This document shows, piece by piece, positions 37,939 through 52,350 of a stretch of 64,000 nucleotides of DNA. The notes under the pieces are model-generated. The model made no database searches. It was not told the DNA's origin and saw nothing but the letters and a program-made list of their open reading frames with translations. The translations under genes and the position numbers were made by a program. The stretch is taken from assembly GCF_003052515.2 (NCBI RefSeq), contig NZ_QARE02000002.1:62001-126000 (forward strand). Direction: 5' to 3'. Position 1 is the stretch's first letter; the number at the start of each line of letters is the position of its first letter. The stretch comes from Pseudomonas sp. RIT409. Its GTDB lineage: Bacteria > Pseudomonadota > Gammaproteobacteria > Pseudomonadales > Pseudomonadaceae.

Positions 37939-38011
37939 CTGCGCGCATTTTGTCGGCACAAATTATGCCAAGTTATTGATTTTGGCGGCTGGCATACGAG
38001 GAGCCCATGTG

Positions 38012-39305
<1,294 letters not shown>

Positions 39306-39328
39306 GACGCGCTCAGCGAGTCTGATGA

Positions 39329-39363
39329 GCCCCTCATTGCGGTGGGGGGCCGCCCGCAAGGGC
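39329..39363 (+). promoter_or_regulatory. tandem mRNA hairpins between atpB and atpE
   Basis: A bulged hairpin (CCCC-CA / TG-GGGG, 39330-39349) is followed by GCCC-GCAA-GGGC (39352-39363) with a GNRA-type tetraloop. They lie in the 135-base gap before the highly expressed c subunit. A role in mRNA stability or processing is inferred. Confidence 0.5.
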
Positions 39364-39425
39364 TGATGTAAAAACGATTTTGTTTTACCGCTTTAATCTA
39401 AGAAAACCTAACCAATACGACGTAA

Positions 39426-39698
<273 letters not shown>

Positions 39699-39755
39699 TC
39701 GCTCGAATTTTCGAGTTGATTGGTGTGATGGACAACGAACGAGCGAGGTGTTGGC

Positions 39756-40226
39756 GTGAACATTAATGCAACCCTGATTGGCCAGTCCGTTGCGTTCTTC
39801 ATTTTTGTGCTGTTCTGCATGAAGTTCGTGTGGCCTCCGGTCATCGCGGCTTTGCACGAACGTCAGAAGAAGATCGCGGATGGACTGGACGCTGCCACCC
39901 GAGCAGCTCGCGACCTGGAGCTGGCCCAAGATAAAGCGGCCCAGCAACTTCGCGATGCGAAAGCTCAGGCAGCCGAGATCATTGAGCAGGCCAAGAAGCG
40001 CGGTACTCAGATTGTCGACGAAGCCCGTGAACAGGCTCGTGTCGATGCTGACCGCATCAAGGCTCAGGCTCAGGCCGAGATCGAGCAGGAACTGAACGGC
40101 GTTAAAGACGCGCTGCGCGCCCAGTTGGGTAGCTTGGCTGTCAACGGTGCCGAGAAGATCCTGGGTGCCACAATCGATCAAAACGCGCACGCGGAGCTGG
40201 TTGATAAACTGGCTGCAGAAATTTAA
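39756..40226 (+). CDS. atpF: ATP synthase F0 subunit b
   Basis: A 156-residue stator subunit with an N-terminal membrane helix (about 6-26) and a long charged Ala-rich coiled coil. GTG start at 39756 behind cgagcgaggtg. A short palindrome (CTCGA-ATTT-TCGAG, 39702-39715) lies in the 57-base gap after atpE. Confidence 0.97.
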   Translation: MNINATLIGQSVAFFIFVLFCMKFVWPPVIAALHERQKKIADGLDAATRAARDLELAQDKAAQQLRDAKAQAAEIIEQAKKRGTQIVDEAREQARVDADRIKAQAQAEIEQELNGVKDALRAQLGSLAVNGAEKILGATIDQNAHAELVDKLAAEI

Positions 40227-40238
40227 GCGAGGGCGATC

Positions 40239-40775
40239 ATGGCAGAACTGACCACGTTGGCCCGACCTTACGCTAAGGCAGCCTTCGAGCATGCCCAGGC
40301 CCACCAGCAACTGGCCAATTGGTCAGCCATGCTCGGCCTGGCTGCTGCAGTGTCTCAAGACGAGACGATGCAGCGCCTGCTCAAGGCCCCGCGACTGACG
40401 AGCGCAAACAAGGCCGCCACTTTTATTGAAGTGTGCGGCGACAAGTTCGATGCCCAGGCACAGAATTTCATCCACGTCGTTGCCGAAAACGACCGTCTCC
40501 AGCTTCTGCCGGAGATCGCTGACCTGTTCGAGCTGTACAAGGCTGAGCAGGAAAAATCGGTCGATGTGGATGTCACCAGTGCTTTTGCATTGAACCAAGA
40601 ACAGCAAGACAAACTCGCCAAGGTTCTCAGTGCACGGCTCGGCCGGGAAGTGCGCCTGCACGCTGCGGAGGATGCTGCCCTTATAGGCGGTGTCACCATC
40701 CGCGCCGGCGACCTGGTTATCGATGGCTCAGTTCGCGGCAAACTCGCGCAACTAGCCGAAGCATTGAAATCTTGA
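40239..40775 (+). CDS. atpH: ATP synthase F1 subunit delta
   Basis: A 178-residue OSCP/delta subunit linking F1 to the b-stalk. The N-terminal [14 protein letters not shown] and the C-terminal [20 protein letters not shown] are family signatures. Confidence 0.97.
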   Translation: MAELTTLARPYAKAAFEHAQAHQQLANWSAMLGLAAAVSQDETMQRLLKAPRLTSANKAATFIEVCGDKFDAQAQNFIHVVAENDRLQLLPEIADLFELYKAEQEKSVDVDVTSAFALNQEQQDKLAKVLSARLGREVRLHAAEDAALIGGVTIRAGDLVIDGSVRGKLAQLAEALKS

Positions 40776-40796
40776 GTTTGAAGGGGCAGCAGAGCA

Positions 40797-42341
<1,545 letters not shown>

Positions 42342-42346
42342 GCCGC

Positions 42347-42370
42347 AGTGGGAGCCGCGAGGCTCCCGCT
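42347..42370 (+). promoter_or_regulatory. GNRA-capped hairpin between atpA and atpG
   Basis: AGTGGGAGCC (42347-42356), loop GCGA, GGCTCCCGCT (42361-42370): a 10-bp stem with one G-U wobble. It starts five bases after the atpA stop and has no T-run, so it is more likely an mRNA element than a terminator. Confidence 0.6.
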
Positions 42371-42391
42371 TGCTAACCTGATAGGTGTTAC

Positions 42392-44657
<2,266 letters not shown>

Positions 44658-44662
44658 TCATG

Positions 44663-44680
44663 GCGCCCGGAAACGGGCGC
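44663..44680 (+). promoter_or_regulatory. GNRA-capped hairpin between atpD and atpC
   Basis: GCGCCCG-GAAA-CGGGCGC, a perfect 7-bp stem with a GAAA tetraloop, five bases after the atpD stop. It lacks a T-run. It is parallel to the atpA-atpG hairpin in place and form. Confidence 0.6.
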
Positions 44681-44701
44681 TCATCAGGTTGAGGCAGGCA
44701 A

Positions 44702-45127
44702 ATGGCTATGACAGTCCATTGCGATATCGTCAGCGCGGAAGGGGAAATTTTCTCCGGTCTGGTCGAGATGGTGATTGCGCACGGTAGCCTGGGCGATCTG
44801 GGTATCGCTCCGGGCCACGCACCGCTGATCACCGGCTTGAATCCGGGTCCGATCACGCTGACCAAGCAGGGTGGAGAAACCGAGGTGTTCTACATCTCCG
44901 GTGGTTTCCTTGAGGTTCAACCGAACATGGTCAAAGTGCTTGCCGATACCGTGCAACGTGCTAGCGACCTGGACGAAGCCTCCGCTCAGGAAGCCGTTAA
45001 GGCGGCTGAGCGCGCCCTGAATGAAAAAGGCGCAGATTTCGATTATGGATCTGCCGCAGCACGTCTGGCGGAAGCCGCAGCTCAGCTGCGCACCGTTCAG
45101 CAAATTCGCAAGAAGTTCGGCGGCTAA
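44702..45127 (+). CDS. atpC: ATP synthase F1 subunit epsilon
   Basis: A 141-residue regulatory subunit with an N-terminal beta-sandwich ([16 protein letters not shown]) and a C-terminal helical hairpin (about 90-135). Last gene of the atp operon; a strong terminator follows. Confidence 0.97.
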   Translation: MAMTVHCDIVSAEGEIFSGLVEMVIAHGSLGDLGIAPGHAPLITGLNPGPITLTKQGGETEVFYISGGFLEVQPNMVKVLADTVQRASDLDEASAQEAVKAAERALNEKGADFDYGSAAARLAEAAAQLRTVQQIRKKFGG

Positions 45128-45154
45128 GGCCACGGCGTTCATGTGCAATTGAGT

Positions 45155-45187
45155 AAAAGGGTAGCCTCGGCTACCCTTTTTCTTTTT
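45155..45187 (+). terminator. terminator after atpC
   Basis: AAAAGGGTAGC (45155-45165), loop, GCTACCCTTTT (45170-45180), then TCTTTTTT. A stem of 11 bp with a long T-run, 28 bases past atpC. It ends the atp operon. Confidence 0.95.
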
Positions 45188-45241
45188 TCGCGTCTCCCGA
45201 ATCACCGCTCAGCACACGCTGTGCCCGCTTGGAATCCCTTC

Positions 45242-46606
45242 ATGTCTCTCGATATCGTCATTCTTGCTGCAGGTCAGGGCACTCGTATGCGTTCGGCCCT
45301 GCCAAAGGTTTTGCACCCGGTCGCCGGCAATTCCATGCTCGGACATGTTATCCACAGCGCTCGGCAACTTTCTCCGCAAAGCATTCAAGTGGTGATTGGC
45401 CATGGTGCCGAACGGGTCCGCCAACAACTGGCAGCGGATGACCTGAATTTCGTTCTTCAGGACAAACAGCTGGGCACTGGCCATGCCGTCGCTCAAGCAG
45501 TTCCCATGCTGAGCGCAGACACCGTGCTGATTCTTTACGGCGACGTCCCCTTGATCGAAGTAGAAACGCTCGAGCGTTTACTGACGTTGGTCAACGATCA
45601 GCAATTGGGCCTCCTGACCGTCAATCTGGACGATCCAACGGGCTACGGCCGAATCGTGCGAGATGCCGAACACCGTGTCAGCGCGATCGTCGAACATAAA
45701 GACGCGACCGACGCGCAGAAAGCCATCAAGGAAGGCAATACCGGCATTTTGGCCGTCCCGGGCAAGCGCCTGGCGGAGTGGCTTGGGCGTCTGTCGAACA
45801 ACAATGCTCAAGGCGAGTATTACCTTACTGACGTCATTGCCATGGCCGTCAACGATGGGTTGACGGTTGCAACCGCCCAGCCGCTGGACGCGATGGAAGT
45901 GCAGGGTGCAAACGACCGCAAGCAACTTTCGGAGTTGGAGCGGCACTATCAGTTGCGCACAGCACATCGGCTGATGGCTCAGGGCGTAACGTTACGTGAC
46001 CCGGCCCGGTTTGACGTCCGGGGGGAAGTGATTGTGGGCCGCGACGTCACAATAGACGTCAACGTGATTCTTGAAGGGCGCGTGGTCATTGAAGACGGCG
46101 TCTCCATCGGCCCTCACTGTGTGATCAAAGACAGTACTTTGCGCAAGGGCGCGATCATCAAGGCCAGCAGCCACCTGGAAGGCGCGATCGTTGGCGAATC
46201 CGCTGACGCGGGGCCCTTCGCGCGCTTGCGGCCTGGCAGTGTGCTCGGAGCACATGCACATGTGGGTAACTTTGTTGAATTGAAAAACGCCGAAATGGGC
46301 GAGGGCGCCAAAGCGGGTCACTTGACGTACTTGGGGGATGCTGTGATCGGCGCACGGACCAACATCGGGGCGGGCACGATTACCTGCAACTACGATGGCG
46401 CCAATAAGCACAAAACGGTGTTGGGCAAGGACGTGTTCATCGGCTCCAACAACTCACTGGTAGCACCTGTGGATATCTTGGACGGCGCCAGCACTGCAGC
46501 CGGTTCGACGATCACTCAGAACGTCGCGGCTGAGCAGCTTGCTGTGGCTCGCGCGCGTCAACGCAATATCGATGGCTGGAAACGCCCAGTGAAGATCAAG
46601 AAGTAA
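45242..46606 (+). CDS. glmU: bifunctional GlmU (GlcNAc-1-P uridyltransferase / GlcN-1-P acetyltransferase)
   Basis: A 454-residue enzyme making UDP-GlcNAc for peptidoglycan and LPS. The N-terminal uridyltransferase has [20 protein letters not shown] (about 8-27). The C-terminal left-handed beta-helix acetyltransferase spans about 250-454 and includes [11 protein letters not shown]. The start MSLDIVI at 45242 is used; the frame runs 33 codons further, back across the atp terminator. A DnaA box is inside at 45348-45356. Confidence 0.98.
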   Translation: MSLDIVILAAGQGTRMRSALPKVLHPVAGNSMLGHVIHSARQLSPQSIQVVIGHGAERVRQQLAADDLNFVLQDKQLGTGHAVAQAVPMLSADTVLILYGDVPLIEVETLERLLTLVNDQQLGLLTVNLDDPTGYGRIVRDAEHRVSAIVEHKDATDAQKAIKEGNTGILAVPGKRLAEWLGRLSNNNAQGEYYLTDVIAMAVNDGLTVATAQPLDAMEVQGANDRKQLSELERHYQLRTAHRLMAQGVTLRDPARFDVRGEVIVGRDVTIDVNVILEGRVVIEDGVSIGPHCVIKDSTLRKGAIIKASSHLEGAIVGESADAGPFARLRPGSVLGAHAHVGNFVELKNAEMGEGAKAGHLTYLGDAVIGARTNIGAGTITCNYDGANKHKTVLGKDVFIGSNNSLVAPVDILDGASTAAGSTITQNVAAEQLAVARARQRNIDGWKRPVKIKK

Positions 46607-46607
46607 A

Positions 46608-46616
46608 TTATCCACA
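46608..46616 (+). promoter_or_regulatory. DnaA box in the glmU-glmR gap
   Basis: Perfect TTATCCACA two bases after the glmU stop, upstream of the glmR promoter candidate. It might link cell-wall precursor genes to DnaA activity; unproven. Confidence 0.5.
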
Positions 46617-46690
46617 GGTTGTTCGGCATGGAAGAGCAGCGTGGACCAAGCCATTTGTCGTCGGCTTCCGCATGTTCAGTGCCTCACTCC

Positions 46691-46745
46691 TTGACGGAAG
46701 CGTTTCGATGCGCTTACATTCGCTTCGTTATCTTTCGAAACGAAA
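46691..46745 (+). promoter_or_regulatory. glmR promoter and candidate operator
   Basis: TTGACG (46691-46696), 17 bases, TTACAT (46714-46719) form a candidate sigma-70 promoter. Downstream, TTTCG-AAA-CGAAA (46733-46745) is an inverted repeat of the TTTCG type used by DeoR-family repressors, 12 bases before the glmR ATG. This suggests autorepression by GlmR. Confidence 0.5.
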
Positions 46746-46757
46746 CTTAAAGCGATC

Positions 46758-47525
46758 ATGTCGAAACGCAATACCCCCCAGCGTCGTCACAACATCCTCG
46801 CCCTGCTCAATGACCAGGGCGAGGTCAGCGTTGAGGCCTTGGCCAAACGTTTCGAAACCTCCGAAGTTACGATTCGTAAGGACCTAGCGGCGCTGGAAAG
46901 CAACGGTCTTCTGCTGCGTCGCTACGGTGGCGCGGTGCCAATGCCTCAGGAACTGATCGGTGAACCCGGCCAGCCCATTTCGCCCTATAAACGGGCGATC
47001 GCCCGCGCAGCCGTGAAGCGGATTCGCGAACATGCACGCATCATCATCGACAGTGGCAGCACCACTGCCGCGATGATTCCTGAACTCGGTCTACAACCGG
47101 GCTTGGTGGTCATGACCAATTCCCTCCACGTCGCGAATGCCCTCGGTGAGTTGGAACATGAGCCTGTGCTGCTGATGACCGGCGGGACCTGGGACCCTCA
47201 TTCAGAGTCTTTTCAAGGCCAGGTGGCCGAGCAGGTCTTGCGCTCCTACGACTTCGACCAGCTTTTCATCGGAGCCGATGGCATCGATTTGCAGCGAGGC
47301 ACTACGACCTTCAATGAGCTGCTGGGCCTGAGCCGCGTCATGGCGGAAGTTGCCCGCGAAGTCATTGTGATGGTCGAGGCAGACAAAGTCGGCCGAAAAA
47401 TTCCCAACCTGGAGCTGCCATGGAGCAGCGTCCATACCCTCATTACCGATGATCGCCTGCCGCAATCGGCACGCGACCAGATTCAGGCCCGCGGCGTGAC
47501 AGTGATCTGCGCCGCTGTTTCCTAG
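46758..47525 (+). CDS. glmR: DeoR-family transcriptional regulator GlmR
   Basis: A 255-residue regulator between glmU and glmS. The N-terminal winged HTH (VEALAKRFETSEVTIRKDLAAL, about 22-43) is of DeoR type. The C-terminal sugar-phosphate effector domain includes the IIDSGSTTAAMIPEL phosphate loop (about 95-109). By position it should sense amino-sugar phosphates and control glmS. glmS follows nine bases later. Confidence 0.9.
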   Translation: MSKRNTPQRRHNILALLNDQGEVSVEALAKRFETSEVTIRKDLAALESNGLLLRRYGGAVPMPQELIGEPGQPISPYKRAIARAAVKRIREHARIIIDSGSTTAAMIPELGLQPGLVVMTNSLHVANALGELEHEPVLLMTGGTWDPHSESFQGQVAEQVLRSYDFDQLFIGADGIDLQRGTTTFNELLGLSRVMAEVAREVIVMVEADKVGRKIPNLELPWSSVHTLITDDRLPQSARDQIQARGVTVICAAVS

Positions 47526-47534
47526 GAGAAGACT

Positions 47535-49370
47535 ATGTGTGGAATTGTCGGCGCTGTCGCTGAACGTAATGTCACTGCCATTTTGCTGGAAGGCCTCAAG
47601 CGCCTGGAGTACCGCGGGTACGACAGCGCCGGTGTCGCGCTGTTCAGCAACGCCGGGGTGCTGGAGCGCCGTCGTCGCGTCGGCAAGGTCAATGAACTGG
47701 AGCAATCGCTCGCAGGCGAGCCTCTGGTGGGCCGTCTAGGTATTGCCCATACCCGCTGGGCCACCCACGGTGCGCCGCTGGAACACAACGCGCACCCACA
47801 CTTTTCGGGTGGGGAACTGGCCGTCGTCCACAACGGCATCATCGAAAACCACGAGCCACTGCGTAATCGCCTCAAGGACCTTGGCTATCTCTTCACTTCG
47901 GACACTGACACTGAAGTCATCGTCCACCTTCTTCACCACAAGCTCCAAGACACGGCTGATCTGACCGCCGCATTGAAAGCCACCGTCAAGGAATTGCACG
48001 GTGCATACGGTCTGGCCGTGATCAGCGCCAAGCAGCCGGATCGGCTGGTCGCCGCCCGCAGCGGTAGCCCGCTCGTTGTCGGCCTGGGGCTGGGCGAAAA
48101 CTTCCTGGCATCCGATCAGTTGGCATTGCGCCAAGTCACTGACCGTTTCATGTACCTGGAAGAAGGCGACATCGCTGAAATCCGCCGCGACAGCGTGCAG
48201 ATCTGGACCGCCGCCGGATTGCCGATCGAGCGCGAGGTCGTGCAATACCGCGAAGGTGCGGAAGCCGCTGACAAAGGCGAGTTCCGCCACTTCATGCTCA
48301 AAGAAATCCATGAGCAGCCCAAGGTCGTTCAGCGCACCCTCGAAGGCCGCCTGGGCCACGAGCAGGTCATGACACAAGCGTTCGGCCCCCAAGCGGCGGA
48401 GCTGTTCGCCCAAGTGCGCAACGTTCAGATCGTCGCCTGCGGCACCAGCTACCATGCCGGTATGGTTGCCCGTTACTGGCTGGAGGGCCTGGCGGGTATT
48501 CCATGCCAGGTCGAAGTGGCCAGCGAGTTCCGCTACCGCAAGGTCGTGGTTCAGCCCGACACCCTGTTCGTTTCGATCTCACAATCCGGCGAAACGGCGG
48601 ACACGCTGGCGGCATTGCGCAACGCCAAGGAGCTGGGATTCCTCGCCAGCCTAGCGATCTGCAACGTCGGCATCAGCTCGCTGGTGCGTGAATCGGACCT
48701 GACCCTGCTGACCCAGGCGGGGCCGGAAATTGGGGTTGCGTCGACCAAAGCCTTCACGACTCAACTGGTCGCTCTGATGTTGCTGACCTTGTCGTTGGGC
48801 CAAGTCAAAGGCACGCTTGAACCCGGTGTTGAAGCCGAGTTGGTCGAAGAGCTGCGTCGCCTGCCCACCCGCCTTGGCGAAGCGTTGGCCATGGACAGCA
48901 CCGTGGAAAAGATCGCGGAACTGTTCGCCGAGAAAAACCACACCCTGTTCCTTGGCCGGGGTGCGCAATTCCCCGTGGCCATGGAGGGCGCGCTGAAACT
49001 CAAAGAGATCTCCTACATCCACGCCGAAGCCTATCCCGCAGGCGAACTCAAACACGGTCCGTTGGCGTTGGTCGACAGCGACATGCCCGTCGTGACAGTC
49101 GCACCGAACAACGAATTGCTGGAAAAGCTGAAGTCCAACCTGCAGGAAGTCCGCGCACGCGGCGGTGAGCTGATTGTCTTCGCCGATGAGCAAGCAGGCC
49201 TTGTTAACGGTGAGGGGACCCATGTCGTCGCCATGCCACACATCGTCGACGCCCTGGCGCCAGTCCTGTACACCATCCCGCTGCAACTGCTGTCGTATTA
49301 CGTTGCTGTGCTCAAAGGGACGGATGTCGACCAGCCGCGGAACCTTGCGAAGTCGGTGACAGTGGAATAA
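47535..49370 (+). CDS. glmS: glutamine-fructose-6-phosphate aminotransferase
   Basis: A 611-residue enzyme that makes glucosamine-6-phosphate. The N-terminal glutaminase uses C2 ([12 protein letters not shown]), and two SIS domains carry [13 protein letters not shown] (about 349) and the C-terminal [11 protein letters not shown]. No glmS ribozyme is seen upstream. The 3' end is the classic TnsD-recognised target, and accessory DNA starts right after it. Confidence 0.99.
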   Translation: MCGIVGAVAERNVTAILLEGLKRLEYRGYDSAGVALFSNAGVLERRRRVGKVNELEQSLAGEPLVGRLGIAHTRWATHGAPLEHNAHPHFSGGELAVVHNGIIENHEPLRNRLKDLGYLFTSDTDTEVIVHLLHHKLQDTADLTAALKATVKELHGAYGLAVISAKQPDRLVAARSGSPLVVGLGLGENFLASDQLALRQVTDRFMYLEEGDIAEIRRDSVQIWTAAGLPIEREVVQYREGAEAADKGEFRHFMLKEIHEQPKVVQRTLEGRLGHEQVMTQAFGPQAAELFAQVRNVQIVACGTSYHAGMVARYWLEGLAGIPCQVEVASEFRYRKVVVQPDTLFVSISQSGETADTLAALRNAKELGFLASLAICNVGISSLVRESDLTLLTQAGPEIGVASTKAFTTQLVALMLLTLSLGQVKGTLEPGVEAELVEELRRLPTRLGEALAMDSTVEKIAELFAEKNHTLFLGRGAQFPVAMEGALKLKEISYIHAEAYPAGELKHGPLALVDSDMPVVTVAPNNELLEKLKSNLQEVRARGGELIVFADEQAGLVNGEGTHVVAMPHIVDALAPVLYTIPLQLLSYYVAVLKGTDVDQPRNLAKSVTVE

Positions 49371-49396
49371 GCCTGTCACAGGCGGGGGATATGATC
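49335..49396 (+). other. attTn7-type site at the glmS 3' end
   Basis: The conserved final codons of glmS ([11 protein letters not shown]) form the site recognised by TnsD. Tn7-like elements insert about 25 bases past the stop, here about 49395. No tns genes or Tn7 ends were seen, so the site looks unoccupied, or was used in the past. Confidence 0.6.
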
Positions 49397-49439
49397 CTAC
49401 GAAGTAAAAAATTGACGCATGGGATTCAGTAAATACAGG

Positions 49440-49594
49440 GGCTGGCCGGGAGGGGACGCAGAAGCATCAAGGCAATGATGAAAGAAGGTGAGCGAACGCG
49501 GTTCAAGGTGCGCAGCCTGATGCGTGAGCTGGCGTTAGTCACCGAACAGCCAGGGTCGCAGGCATACAAAAAGGCCGCAGCGGAGCGGCCGAGG
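49440..49594 (+). pseudogene. IS3-family transposase (OrfB) fragment, N-terminal part
   Basis: In frame, this reads GRGRRSIKAMMKEG, then RFKVRSLMRELALVTEQPGS and AYKKAAAERP. That is the HTH_21 region of IS3-group OrfB (usually GSRRI...GRYKVRRLMRELGLVSKQPGSHAYKKA). The catalytic DDE core is missing. It begins 70 bases after glmS. Debris of an insertion sequence. Confidence 0.75.
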
Positions 49595-49595
49595 G

Positions 49596-49702
49596 GCTAT
49601 CGTGCAAAGAAAATACAAAGAGGTCTGAAGCGCTACATCATCCGAGGCGTGTATCCACTGATTCTGGCCGACTTGAGCGAGTCGAGGCGCTGGTTGACAT
49701 AG
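49596..49702 (+). pseudogene. possible IS110-type transposase tail fragment
   Basis: KKIQRGLKRYIIRGVYPLIL resembles the ALKRY(I/L)ARxVY segment near the C terminus of IS110-type transposases. It is spliced directly to the IS3 fragment. Identification is weak. Confidence 0.35.
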
Positions 49703-49704
49703 GA

Positions 49705-49934
49705 GCGTCAATGCGCGAATGGAACGAGTCTTCCGCAGCTTGAAATCGGAGTGGAAACCGGCCACAGGCTACCTGATCGGGCAGCAAGCACAGCGGGACA
49801 TCAGCCAGAATTTGATGACCTATTACAACTGGATCCGCCTGCATCAATTCAACGATGGGCTGGCTCCGGCGAAAGCTGAAGAAACTCAAAACTGTGTCCG
49901 GAATGAGTTGACCACTGCATCACTCAATCTTTAA
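49705..49934 (+). pseudogene. IS3-family transposase (OrfB) fragment, C-terminal part
   Basis: VFRSLKSEWKPATGY, QQAQRDISQNLMTYYNWIR and HQFNDGLAPAKAEE match the end of IS3-group OrfB, with the last catalytic Glu region (ERVFRSLKSE) present. The rest of the transposase is lost. The fragment runs into the end of the convergent MFS gene. Confidence 0.8.
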
Positions 49935-51144
49935 CGGTTCGTGTCCAGATAAGTCCAAACGTTGCTAAAGCGGCCAGCACTACGATTACCGCACCGAACA
50001 TCTGCGCGGTAAACATGATGTCGGCACCTTTAGCCACCTCATATCCCGCTGCAATCGCGGGAACGCCCATGCCCAGGTAGCAGCACAGGAACGAAACAGA
50101 CAGCACACCCGCCAGTTCAGCAGGGCGTGCGGCAGCAACGACCATACGGATACCGCCTTGAAACCCCGCTCCGAACCCAATCCCAGCCATACCAATGCCG
50201 TAGAAGAAAAACACGAACGATTTCAATTGCAATGAGACGAGTACAGTCATCATCCCGAGCATGAGTGCCAGGCTTCCAACCCAGGCAAACGTGCGCGCAG
50301 AACGCGAGCGCAATACAAGAATCGCTGCCACCCCGCTGCCTGAAAACGTCGCCAGTGCCAAGCCGCCTATCGAGGACGAAGAGACTTCAAAAACATGCTT
50401 GATCAGCGCAGGCCCCAGTGAGGCGTAGAAGCCGGCGACTGCCCACCCGGCAATAAAGACTGATGCCGCAATCAGCATTGCAGAGCGTACTTGAGGAGGC
50501 ACGCCGAATTGAGGAATCAGCGAACGCAACGCTCCGGGTCGGACGGGTTGAGTGTCTCTCAGTAACACCAGCCCAATGAACTGAATCGTCAGTACCACGG
50601 CAAGGAAGGCAAATACCGTATGGGTGGGGAAAGGAATGAATTGCACCATCAGACTTCCCAAAAGCGCGCCAATAGCGCTGCCGCTCACAGGCGCGATTGC
50701 ATTTGCGATGGCGCCACGCTGTGCGTGAAGCTGAATCAGCCCGGCGCCGACAGCTGACACGGCGGCGCCTGTGGAAAGTCCCTGAAGCACCCGTCCGGCG
50801 ATCAAGTCCCACAGCCCCGAGGCGGTTCCTAACCAATACATGGCCACAACTTGCATGATCGTCGTCACAAGCAAGACAGGTCGGCGACCGATGTAATCCG
50901 ACACTCTGCCGAATACTAGCAACGCCGCTAGAACCGAGAGCGCATAGACACTGAAAATGATCGTGATGATGACCGCTGAAAAATGCCAAGTGCTTTGATA
51001 AATCGGATAGATCGGTGTCGGCACGCTGGAACCTGCGAGAAATGAAAGCGTGATCGACGCCAGTAGCCAAAACCGTACTTGGGGGGACAGCCTCTGATGC
51101 GGCTCTGCACCGCCAGATGCGCTGGAAAGCGAAATCTCAGTCAT
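49924..51144 (-). CDS. MFS efflux transporter
   Basis: A 406-residue protein with about twelve membrane segments. The motif-A loop GRVSDYIGRRPVLL is near residue 79, and an RVLQGLSTGAAVSAVGAGL motif-C-like stretch near 118 suggests an antiporter. It is the last gene of a minus-strand unit: MBL hydrolase, 35-residue peptide, MFS. The upstream tetR gene and AACCG..CGGTT operators suggest inducible export of a toxic compound. Confidence 0.8.
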   Translation of the reverse strand: MTEISLSSASGGAEPHQRLSPQVRFWLLASITLSFLAGSSVPTPIYPIYQSTWHFSAVIITIIFSVYALSVLAALLVFGRVSDYIGRRPVLLVTTIMQVVAMYWLGTASGLWDLIAGRVLQGLSTGAAVSAVGAGLIQLHAQRGAIANAIAPVSGSAIGALLGSLMVQFIPFPTHTVFAFLAVVLTIQFIGLVLLRDTQPVRPGALRSLIPQFGVPPQVRSAMLIAASVFIAGWAVAGFYASLGPALIKHVFEVSSSSIGGLALATFSGSGVAAILVLRSRSARTFAWVGSLALMLGMMTVLVSLQLKSFVFFFYGIGMAGIGFGAGFQGGIRMVVAAARPAELAGVLSVSFLCCYLGMGVPAIAAGYEVAKGADIMFTAQMFGAVIVVLAALATFGLIWTRTVKD

Positions 51145-51159
51145 GCCGAATTCAACTCA

Positions 51160-51267
51160 TCAAAGTCCGCTGATCAACAGGCATGCGCCGAAAACAAAAA
51201 TCGCCATGCCCAACGCGAAACGTACCGCTCGCCAATGGCGAGCGGATGCAGGAACGACTGCCGTCAT
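51160..51267 (-). CDS. 35-residue single-pass membrane peptide
   Basis: ATG at 51267, TGA at 51160-51162. The first residues are MTAVVPASARHWRAVR, followed by one hydrophobic helix (about 17-34, FALGMAIFVFGACLLIS), giving a positive-inside N terminus. It lies three bases after the MBL hydrolase stop and 15 before the MFS start, and fills the gap exactly. A GAGGG site is about 10 bases upstream. It may be a small partner of the pump; no homologue is recognised. Confidence 0.5.
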   Translation of the reverse strand: MTAVVPASARHWRAVRFALGMAIFVFGACLLISGL

Positions 51268-51270
51268 GCC

Positions 51271-52131
51271 TTACTTACCCTCAATGGGGGTGTAATTGGC
51301 AATGTGAGTTACATCGGCCTTGGGATTGGAGATGGCATCGTTCATCACCCCCACTACTTTTCCATTACGGATAAGCGCAGGGACGTCATGGCTAGGCAGC
51401 AAGAACTTGCTGTCCGCAAGGGCGCGCTTGAGCGCTTTCTTTTCCTCAAGCGTCGACATTGCACGGTTGGCGGTAATGGTTGGCTCGTGCGCCGCCTGAT
51501 CAAGGATGGGATCGATCAACTGATCTTGAAGGTTGTAAGCGATGTCACCGCAGATATTGGCCATCCCTTCATCTGTCTCGACGAGAATCGACAGCGAGCC
51601 TGGTGTGTGGCCACCCGAAAGACGAACAGCGACGCCCGGAATAACCTCCTCTTCGAAAGTCCCGTCGACGTCGAACAGTCGAATAGCGCCTCGCGTATGC
51701 AGACGATCGATCAGATGTTTAGTGTCCGCTGCGGTGTACATCAACGGGCCCATGATCCCGGAAGCCGCAAACTCCAGCTCTCGGCGGGAGATACCGACCG
51801 TAGTTGCCATAGGGAACAGATCCGTCATTCCGACGTGATCAATATGGGCATGGGTATGCAGGATGTGACGAATGTCCTTCATGCGCATGCCGTGTTGCGC
51901 AAGGTGATACTCGAGTGTCATCTCTGGAGTCACTTCGTACGGCAAGTCGAAAGCGGCGTACTGCTCGATGCTTCGCGACCCGGTGTCGACCAGAATGGGT
52001 TCTTCACCGCCGGTTATGAGAAACCCAAGTACAGGAATCGTCACTGTTTCGCCTGGATTGCGAAACAGAACCAAGCCACTGGAGTCGAGCTGCATGTTGC
52101 CGAGATTGATGGGATGAATTTTCAACGCCAT
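51271..52131 (-). CDS. metallo-beta-lactamase-fold hydrolase, N-acyl-homoserine-lactonase-like
   Basis: A 286-residue hydrolase with the dinuclear-zinc motif HTHAHIDH (about residues 90-97), later His in SGGHTPGS (about 170) and Asp in ICGDIAYN. The layout matches AttM/AhlB-type lactonases. An AGGAG site precedes the ATG. AHL degradation is the leading guess, but other lactones are possible. Two TetR-type operators lie upstream (52281, 52330). Confidence 0.75.
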   Translation of the reverse strand: MALKIHPINLGNMQLDSSGLVLFRNPGETVTIPVLGFLITGGEEPILVDTGSRSIEQYAAFDLPYEVTPEMTLEYHLAQHGMRMKDIRHILHTHAHIDHVGMTDLFPMATTVGISRRELEFAASGIMGPLMYTAADTKHLIDRLHTRGAIRLFDVDGTFEEEVIPGVAVRLSGGHTPGSLSILVETDEGMANICGDIAYNLQDQLIDPILDQAAHEPTITANRAMSTLEEKKALKRALADSKFLLPSHDVPALIRNGKVVGVMNDAISNPKADVTHIANYTPIEGK

Positions 52132-52280
52132 GGTAATTCTCCTACAGATTGCCTTTATCGAGGCAAGGCTTCCCTAACGCCGAGCATCGAGCACTCAGCG
52201 GGGGCAGAAATGGACCGGAGTATTGAAAAACCGGGAGCCCGTGAGCAGACCCGGTCTACTTAAGGTTCCGAATTGATTTA

Positions 52281-52294
52281 GAACCGACTGGTTC
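52281..52294. promoter_or_regulatory. TetR-type operator 1 (MBL operon side)
   Basis: GAACCGACTGGTTC: arms GAACC/GGTTC. It lies 150 bases upstream of the MBL hydrolase start and is similar to the sites at 52330 and 52929. Confidence 0.55.
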
Positions 52295-52329
52295 AATATA
52301 GATCAGCAGGAGGTCGTCGGCAAGATAAA

Positions 52330-52343
52330 AAACCGATCGGTTT
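52330..52343. promoter_or_regulatory. TetR-type operator 2
   Basis: Perfect palindrome AAACCGATCGGTTT in the 219-base gap between tetR and the MBL hydrolase, just past the tetR stop. Confidence 0.6.
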
Positions 52344-52350
52344 GAAAAAA

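Noticed and set aside
47526..47534. glmS ribozyme/riboswitch
   Set aside because: Only nine bases separate glmR and glmS; there is no room for the ribozyme.
49371..49390. GCCTG-TCA-CAGGC hairpin after glmS as terminator
   Set aside because: Short stem and no T-run follow it.
49335..49400. resident Tn7-like transposon at attTn7
   Set aside because: No tnsABCDE genes and no recognisable Tn7 ends downstream; only IS3/IS110-type fragments.
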